Shown piece by piece: positions 6,558 through 10,722 of a stretch of 10,722 nt of DNA. The notes beneath the pieces are model-generated. The model was not told the DNA's origin and did not search any database. It saw nothing but the letters and a program-made list of their open reading frames with translations. Within the stretch, counting starts at the first letter, position 1; every line of letters starts with the position of its first letter. The stretch is from Campylobacteraceae bacterium (lineage in GTDB: Bacteria > Campylobacterota > Campylobacteria > Campylobacterales > Sulfurovaceae), in the NCBI GenBank assembly GCA_027083075.1, contig JALWQQ010000273.1:1-10722 (forward strand), read 5' to 3'. Made by a program: the position numbers and the translations under genes.

Positions 6558-7172
6558 ATGAGACGTGAAAAGATCCCGCGCTTCGAGGCGCGCATTATCG
6601 GCGGTAAGTTTAAAGGTAGAAAGTTTGAGATACCGGGTATCTCTACGACACGTTCGTCGAAAAGTATCTTACGCGAATCGCTTTTCAATACCCTGCAGTT
6701 CGATGTCGTGGATGTTCCTTTTGTGGAAGTCTTCGCCGGCAGCGGTTCGGTGGGACTCGAGGCGCTCAGTCGCGGCGCAAGCCGCTGCTACTTCATCGAG
6801 CGCGACCCGACGGCGTATCGCTTTTTGCAAACCAACATCGAGCGCTTCGATCCTTCGCGTTGCGAAACGATCTACGGCGATAGTTTCGCGCGGCTTCCCG
6901 AGATCGCCGCAAGGCTTTGCGATCGAAAAGAGCGTGCCTTTTTCTACTTCGATCCCCCTTTTGCCTTTCGCGAAGGGATGGCGGATATCTACGATAAAAG
7001 CGTCGCGCTTATCGCCGCGCTGCCCGTTGCATGCACCGAAGGCGTCATTGTAGAGCATATGAGCCAAACGCAACTACCCGAGACGATCGGTTCGTATAGA
7101 CGTTACAAGCAAAAACGCTTTGGTAAAAGCGCACTGAGTTACTATAGGGCAAAGGGTGAGCATGGGGCGTAA
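6558..7172 (+). CDS. rsmD: 16S rRNA (guanine(966)-N(2))-methyltransferase RsmD
   Basis: SAM-dependent methyltransferase that makes m2G966 in 16S rRNA of the small subunit. In 204 residues it shows the N-terminal family block ARIIGGKFKGRKFEIP (11-26), the RSSKSILRESLFNTL segment (32-46) matching RPTTDRVRETLFNWL of E. coli RsmD, SAM-binding motif I VFAGSGSVGLEALSRGA (58-74), the acidic residue after strand 2 (FIERD, 79-83), and the catalytic DPPF motif (about residues 133-136). Length is close to the 198 of E. coli. The ATG at 6558 has no ribosome binding site; the conserved block begins soon after it, and the -10 box just upstream argues for a leaderless start rather than a more upstream one. 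Its 3' end overlaps the NYN gene by 11 bp. Confidence 0.94.
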   Translation: MRREKIPRFEARIIGGKFKGRKFEIPGISTTRSSKSILRESLFNTLQFDVVDVPFVEVFAGSGSVGLEALSRGASRCYFIERDPTAYRFLQTNIERFDPSRCETIYGDSFARLPEIAARLCDRKERAFFYFDPPFAFREGMADIYDKSVALIAALPVACTEGVIVEHMSQTQLPETIGSYRRYKQKRFGKSALSYYRAKGEHGA

Positions 7173-7914
7173 AGAGGAGGATCGCATCGCGCTCTTTATC
7201 GACTGTGACAATATCTCGCACAAGGCGATAGAGGGCATCATCAACGAACTAAGCAAATACGGTGTTGTTAACATTCGTCAAGCCTACGGTAACTGGACGA
7301 AGGAAAACCTCAAAAACTGGGAAGAGAAGCTCTTGGAGTTTGCCATCAAACCGATCCAGCAGTTTGATTACTCTAAGCAAAAGAACGCTACCGATATCCT
7401 GATGACGATCGATGCGATCGATCTGCTGCATACCAAAGATATCGACGCCTTTGCGATCGCAACGAGCGATAGTGACTTTACACCGGTAGTGATGCGCGTG
7501 CAAGCCGAAGGGATCAAGGTCTTCGGTTTCGGTGAAAAGAAGACACCCAAGCCCTTTATGGCGGCGTGTTCGCAGTTTATCTTCACTGAACATCTGATGA
7601 GCGACGATGATGAACAAAAAAGCGAAAAGGAAGAGAGCTTAAAAGTCGGCAGACGCAAAAGCGGGCGCGAACTGCGTGCGGATCGCTGGCTAGTCAACCT
7701 TCTGCGCACTGCCGTAGAGCAGACAAGCGACGATTACGGCTGGGCAAACCTCGCCGACGTAGGACACTACATCAGCAATAAATCCTCCTTCTCGCCCATC
7801 AATTACGGTTACAAAAAGCTGAGCCAACTCATTAAAGAGATCGATCTTTTCGACATCGCCTATGACGAGGTGAGCAAATCGATGAGCATCAGAGACAAGC
7901 GCTACAAAGCTTAG
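7162..7914 (+). CDS. NYN (LabA/DUF88) nuclease-like protein with OST-HTH/LOTUS domain
   Basis: PIN-fold NYN domain, about residues 8-147 (numbered from the GTG at 7156), joined by a charged linker (150-175) to an OST-HTH/LOTUS domain (about 176-246). The NYN acidic residues are present: D16 and D18 in ALFIDCDN, D80 in KNATDILM, and D105/D107 in ATSDSDF, so metal-dependent RNase activity is plausible. LOTUS domains bind RNA, with a described preference for G-rich or quadruplex RNA; the C-terminal GYKKLSQLI and YDEVSKSMSIR fit that fold. The bacterial role of the NYN-LOTUS architecture is poorly known. Two starts are possible: GTG at 7156 and ATG at 7162; I prefer the ATG because AAAGGG sits 5 bases upstream, inside rsmD. 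The overlap with rsmD points to co-transcription and a link to RNA or ribosome metabolism. Confidence 0.88.
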   Translation: MGRKEEDRIALFIDCDNISHKAIEGIINELSKYGVVNIRQAYGNWTKENLKNWEEKLLEFAIKPIQQFDYSKQKNATDILMTIDAIDLLHTKDIDAFAIATSDSDFTPVVMRVQAEGIKVFGFGEKKTPKPFMAACSQFIFTEHLMSDDDEQKSEKEESLKVGRRKSGRELRADRWLVNLLRTAVEQTSDDYGWANLADVGHYISNKSSFSPINYGYKKLSQLIKEIDLFDIAYDEVSKSMSIRDKRYKA

Positions 7915-7915
7915 T

Positions 7916-7954
7916 CACCGCATCAAAAACTTGAGGTAGTTACTTGGTGCGGTG
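7916..7954. terminator. Hairpin in the convergent gap (weak bidirectional terminator candidate)
   Basis: CACCGCA (7916-7922) pairs perfectly with TGCGGTG (7948-7954) around a 25-base loop that contains a shorter AACT/AGTT stem. It lies exactly between the stop codons of the convergent NYN and helicase genes. The loop is long and no clean U-tract follows on either strand, so it is only a candidate. Confidence 0.35.
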
Positions 7955-9970
7955 TCAGTCGCGTATCAGTCCTGCCTCTTTGAGAAATTGCGATGCTTCG
8001 TACGCTTTTCGCTTGATCCTGTCATGCTTGGCGTAGCTAAGATAGAGTCGCTCTTTGGCACGCGTAACCGCCACATAAAAGAGTCTGCGCTCCTCTTCGA
8101 CGGAACTCATCATTTTGGTATTGGGGAAGCGTCCGTCAACCAGATCGACCACGTAAACCTCCTCGAACTCAAGCCCTTTTGAAGCATGCACAGTAAGCAG
8201 ATTGACCCCCTCGCCTTCGCTGAGCTCTCCACCGCCGAGTACCATCGCATTCAAAAAGCGTTCCAAGTGGCGGTAGGGTTTCGCCAAGTCAAGAAGCAGG
8301 CGTGCTTTGCGAACGATACGCTCTCTTGCGGTATCATATTTGTTAGTATCAATCTCGCCGTTTTGTAGCCTTGCGCGCGCTCTTGCCAACTGTTGCACTA
8401 CCCTTTCATAAAGCGTGCTATGGATGATTTCACGCAAGATCGTCGCCGGATCGTTTCGTGAGATCAAGGTGCAAACAAGTGCTTGAAAATCGACAAAAAA
8501 ATCCAACATCTGCACACTAAGACGCGGGTGTTTTAAAAGCGGATGCTCACGCACGCTTTGAGGTAACGAAAGATCAGCAAATCGTGTCGTAGGCTCCGGC
8601 GCCAAACTCTCACCGAAAAGCCCCAGCTGTTCGCTTTTGCGCCGCTGTGCTTTGGGTAGATCGCTACGCACAGGCGCACACAACCCTTTTTGCAAAGAGC
8701 CTTCACCCAGATGCGCCAGTGCCTCATAAAAGGTTTTTGCCAAGGCGCTTCCGACACCGGGGGCGTATTCGAAAAGATGAATAAACGCCATCATATCACG
8801 CCCATTGTGCAGCAGCGTCATGAGATCGAGAATAAACTTCACCTCTTTGGTCTCGAAAAAACTGCTACCCCCCTTGCGTTTGCACGCAATCCCCTGCTCT
8901 CTGAGACTTGCTTCGATCCCGTCGGCAGAGGCGTTGTTGCGAAAAAGTACCGCAATCTCCTCATGTGGTGTAAGCGTGAGTTTGATGCGTTGCGCAATGG
9001 CGCGATACTGCTCAAAAAGATCTTCATAGACCAGCAGCATGGGCGGATGTACCTTACCCTGCTTGCCTACCTCCAGCGACTTGGGATAGATGCGTTCATT
9101 GTAACCAATGACACGGTTTGCCAAAGAGAGTATCGGTGCGCTGGAGCGATAGTTGATCTTGAGTGTATAGATACGCGCATCAGGGTAACGCTGTGTGAAG
9201 GTGGCGATATTTTCGATGCGCGCACCGTTAAAGGCATAGATGCTCTGATCGTAATCTCCGACACAAAAGAGCGACTCGGGACGCATCGCATCGATCAGCC
9301 TGCCCTGTAAGGTATTGGTATCTTGATACTCGTCGACCAGCACCTCGCGATAGGGCAAGGTGTGCGTCTCGAGATACTCGAGTGTTCGCAAGAGCAGGTC
9401 GTTAAAAGAGAGATACCCCAATGCACGCTTTTGTGCCTCGAACTCCTCGAAAAGATCGAGATAGGCATCGATGTAGCCTTCTTGGTCGGGGTGCTGCGCT
9501 ACAAACCACGCCTCAAACGCTTCATCCGTGGCGTTTTGCCACAACTGATAACGCTCATAGAGGTAGCTTGCTGAAAAGGCAGGCTTCTCAAGCCCCATAC
9601 GCACAAAATCTCGCTCCTCATAAACGGTACGAAAGAGCGTACGAAGTTCGGCGGGTTGCTTGAGTGTCAGGTTTTGATCGAGTGATTTGAGAAAACGGTA
9701 TGAAACGGCATGAAAGGTACCCGCCTCTATCTTGCGTGTAGTCGCTTCGGGAAAGTAGCGCCCAAGGCGACCTATCATCTCTGCTGCGGCTTTGTTGGTA
9801 AAGGTGAGCAACAGGATCTCCTCGGGCGGCACACCGCTTTGCAGCAGATGCGCAATGCGCCCTACGATCGTAGAGGTCTTTCCGGTGCCTGCGGAGGCGA
9901 TGATAAGATTGTGTCCGAAGGGTGCGGTAGCGGCGTCGCGCTGCTGCGCATTGAGTGCTGCAAGTGCCAC
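7955..9970 (-). CDS. UvrD/Rep/PcrA-type superfamily 1A DNA helicase
   Basis: ATP-dependent 3'-5' DNA helicase, 671 residues, close to full family length (about 670-730). Motifs in order: Q motif LNAQQRDAA (6-14), Walker A SAGTGKT (26-32), motif Ia LTFTNKAA (55-62), motif Ic GTFHA (84-88), Walker B VDEYQDT (212-218), motif III GDYDQSIYAFNGA (238-250), motif IV NYRSS (273-277), motif V LLTVHASKGLEF (591-602), and motif VI EEERRLFYVAVTRAKERLYL (625-644). Roles in nucleotide excision repair, mismatch repair, fork restart or removing RecA are known in the family but cannot be told apart here. A charged insertion (about 433-475) between motifs IV and V contains QLGLF (448-452), like a beta-clamp-binding peptide. 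The start is GTG at 9970, directly after the TAA of the 111-residue gene with no ribosome binding site, suggesting translational coupling. The C terminus lacks the long tail often seen after motif VI in UvrD. Confidence 0.95.
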   Translation of the reverse strand: MALAALNAQQRDAATAPFGHNLIIASAGTGKTSTIVGRIAHLLQSGVPPEEILLLTFTNKAAAEMIGRLGRYFPEATTRKIEAGTFHAVSYRFLKSLDQNLTLKQPAELRTLFRTVYEERDFVRMGLEKPAFSASYLYERYQLWQNATDEAFEAWFVAQHPDQEGYIDAYLDLFEEFEAQKRALGYLSFNDLLLRTLEYLETHTLPYREVLVDEYQDTNTLQGRLIDAMRPESLFCVGDYDQSIYAFNGARIENIATFTQRYPDARIYTLKINYRSSAPILSLANRVIGYNERIYPKSLEVGKQGKVHPPMLLVYEDLFEQYRAIAQRIKLTLTPHEEIAVLFRNNASADGIEASLREQGIACKRKGGSSFFETKEVKFILDLMTLLHNGRDMMAFIHLFEYAPGVGSALAKTFYEALAHLGEGSLQKGLCAPVRSDLPKAQRRKSEQLGLFGESLAPEPTTRFADLSLPQSVREHPLLKHPRLSVQMLDFFVDFQALVCTLISRNDPATILREIIHSTLYERVVQQLARARARLQNGEIDTNKYDTARERIVRKARLLLDLAKPYRHLERFLNAMVLGGGELSEGEGVNLLTVHASKGLEFEEVYVVDLVDGRFPNTKMMSSVEEERRLFYVAVTRAKERLYLSYAKHDRIKRKAYEASQFLKEAGLIRD

Positions 9971-10306
9971 TTATGCAACGCCGGTGATATAGTAGGTGTG
10001 GTCGTTGACTTTGTCTAACTGTAGCTTATACTTCGTAGCCCATTTTTGCACCAACGCTTCAAAGGCGCTGAGATTATCGGCGCCGCTATCGACATCGCAC
10101 TTGATCTTAAGATACGGCTTGGAGTTGGACATCGAGACATACCCCTTCTCGACAGCCAAGGCGTCGATAAAAGCGGGCAGATGAGGCAAAAACTTCTCTA
10201 AACCCGGACTCTTCTCATAGATCTGCGCCAACTGCGAAAGGGTTTGCTCGCTCACGGCATAGCCCAGCTGTTTTAGTACCGCGTCCGGGGTCAAGTCCAA
10301 ATGCAC
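9971..10306 (-). CDS. Conserved-looking 111-residue protein of unknown function
   Basis: I do not recognise the family. The protein is soluble, with no signal peptide or membrane helix. Residues 5-55 look helical (LTPDAVLKQLGYAVSEQTLS, then QLAQIYEKSPGLEKFLPHLP), and residues 60-111 look like alternating strands and one helix (KPYLKIKCDV, EALVQKWATKYKLQL, HTYYITGVA). The start is GTG at 10306 with AAGGAG 5 bases upstream. Its TAA touches the GTG of the helicase gene, so the two are translated from one message and the helicase may depend on this gene for initiation. A role with the helicase is an inference from that junction only. Confidence 0.75.
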   Translation of the reverse strand: MHLDLTPDAVLKQLGYAVSEQTLSQLAQIYEKSPGLEKFLPHLPAFIDALAVEKGYVSMSNSKPYLKIKCDVDSGADNLSAFEALVQKWATKYKLQLDKVNDHTYYITGVA

Positions 10307-10322
10307 AATAGCTCCTTTGGTC

Positions 10323-10350
10323 TATATAAAATCGTTTGCGATTGTAACAA
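10323..10350 (-). promoter_or_regulatory. Likely promoter of the 111-residue gene and helicase
   Basis: On the minus strand TTGTTA (10345-10350) and TATATA (10323-10328) are separated by 16 bp, ending 16 bp before the GTG at 10306. With a start near 10317 the leader would be about 11 bases and still carry AAGGAG. The 52 bp gap to the upstream gene shows no terminator hairpin, so read-through is also possible. Confidence 0.4.
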
Positions 10351-10358
10351 AAAGAGGG

Positions 10359-10722
10359 TTAAAAGAGTGTCGCAGGAGTGGGTATGGGCTCCAATAGGTG
10401 TGTCAGTAGTCCGCGATAGTGTTCAAGGTTCTGAAATGCTTTTTCGTAGCGCCAGCGCAGGACAAACTCGATAATGTCTTTTTTACGCCCCTCCTCGAGG
10501 TTTTCCGCCTTGCCGAAGTATCCCAAAGAGATGTTTTTCGCCTTCTTTTTGCCGTTTTTATCAGGCTCGTAAGTGATGGCGATGATCTGGATGTATTTAC
10601 CTTCGCGCAACTCACCGAAATCCTCCTCTTTCAGCCCGATGCCCGATAGGTTCATCGCCTTGTAGTCGAAGAGTTTTTCAAAATCCGGCGATTTGGCATC
10701 GATGCCGAGCTTTTCATAGAGC
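10359..10722 (-). CDS. C-terminal part of an unknown protein (cut by window edge)
   Basis: The frame is open from the window edge to a TAA at 10359-10361 and gives 120 residues with no start codon needed inside; an internal ATG at 10655 is probably only Met23 of this fragment, since the residues before it (FEKLFDYKAMNLSGIGL) read like ordinary coding sequence. The segment MNLSGIGLKEEDFGELREG, followed by strands YIQIIAITYEP and AKNISLGYFGKAE, loosely recalls a PilZ-type beta barrel (NLSGIGL in place of D-x-S-x-x-G), but the upstream RxxxR would lie outside the window and I do not claim the family. The tail is helical (DIIEFVLRWRYEKAFQNLEH) and ends in a Pro-rich PIPTPATLF. No membrane segment is visible. 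It runs in the same direction as the 111-residue gene, 52 bp upstream of it. Confidence 0.7.
   Translation of the reverse strand, partial: LYEKLGIDAKSPDFEKLFDYKAMNLSGIGLKEEDFGELREGKYIQIIAITYEPDKNGKKKAKNISLGYFGKAENLEEGRKKDIIEFVLRWRYEKAFQNLEHYRGLLTHLLEPIPTPATLF

Noticed and set aside
8690..9310. 206-codon plus-strand open frame opposite the helicase
   Set aside because: It is antisense to the helicase reading frame, including the Walker B and motif III region, so it is a shadow.
1..10722. CRISPR array, tRNA, insertion sequence or phage remnants
   Set aside because: No regularly spaced direct repeats, cloverleaf-like sequences, transposase motifs or terminal inverted repeats were seen; nearly all of the window is coding.

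Overview
The window looks like ordinary chromosomal DNA of a Campylobacterota (Epsilonproteobacteria) member of middling GC content, of the Sulfurimonas/Sulfurovum/Nitratifractor kind. I infer this from the style of the SpeA, EptA, RsmD and UvrD-like proteins, the dense gene packing with overlaps and gaps of 0-1 bp, and promoters with a readable -10 box but almost no -35 box. No tRNA, rRNA, insertion sequence, phage gene or CRISPR array was seen.

Left part (1-6452, all on the minus strand, read right to left). A three-gene cassette runs from a promoter near 6490: a TelA-like alpha-helical protein (5235-6452), a single-pass membrane protein that resembles the DUF6384 family (4320-5222), and a coiled-coil protein with a glycine-rich tail (2921-4318). 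It is followed, after 56 bp holding a likely promoter, by a membrane-anchored CX5R (dual-specificity type) phosphatase (2292-2864). This overlaps by 20 bp an EptA-type phosphoethanolamine transferase (773-2311). Last comes the N-terminal 245 residues of biosynthetic arginine decarboxylase SpeA (1-737, cut by the window edge), with its own TATAAT box just after the eptA stop.

Middle part (6453-7914). A 105 bp divergent intergenic region serves the cassette on one side and rsmD (6558-7172, 16S rRNA m2G966 methyltransferase) on the other. The -10 box of rsmD sits only 6 bp before its ATG, which suggests a leaderless message. rsmD overlaps a NYN nuclease plus OST-HTH/LOTUS protein (7162-7914), making a small RNA-themed operon. 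It ends in a 40 bp convergent gap with a hairpin.

Right part (7955-10722, minus strand). A UvrD/Rep-type helicase (7955-9970) carries an internal QLGLF peptide that resembles a beta-clamp-binding motif. It abuts a 111-residue unknown protein (9971-10306), and upstream lies the C-terminal end of another unknown protein (10359-10722, cut by the window edge).

The two most interesting themes are these. First, the TelA-like/membrane/coiled-coil cassette has no described molecular function that I know of, and its layout suggests an envelope complex. Second, the phosphatase-EptA pair recalls the LpxE-EptA pair of Helicobacter pylori, but with a phosphatase of an unrelated fold.
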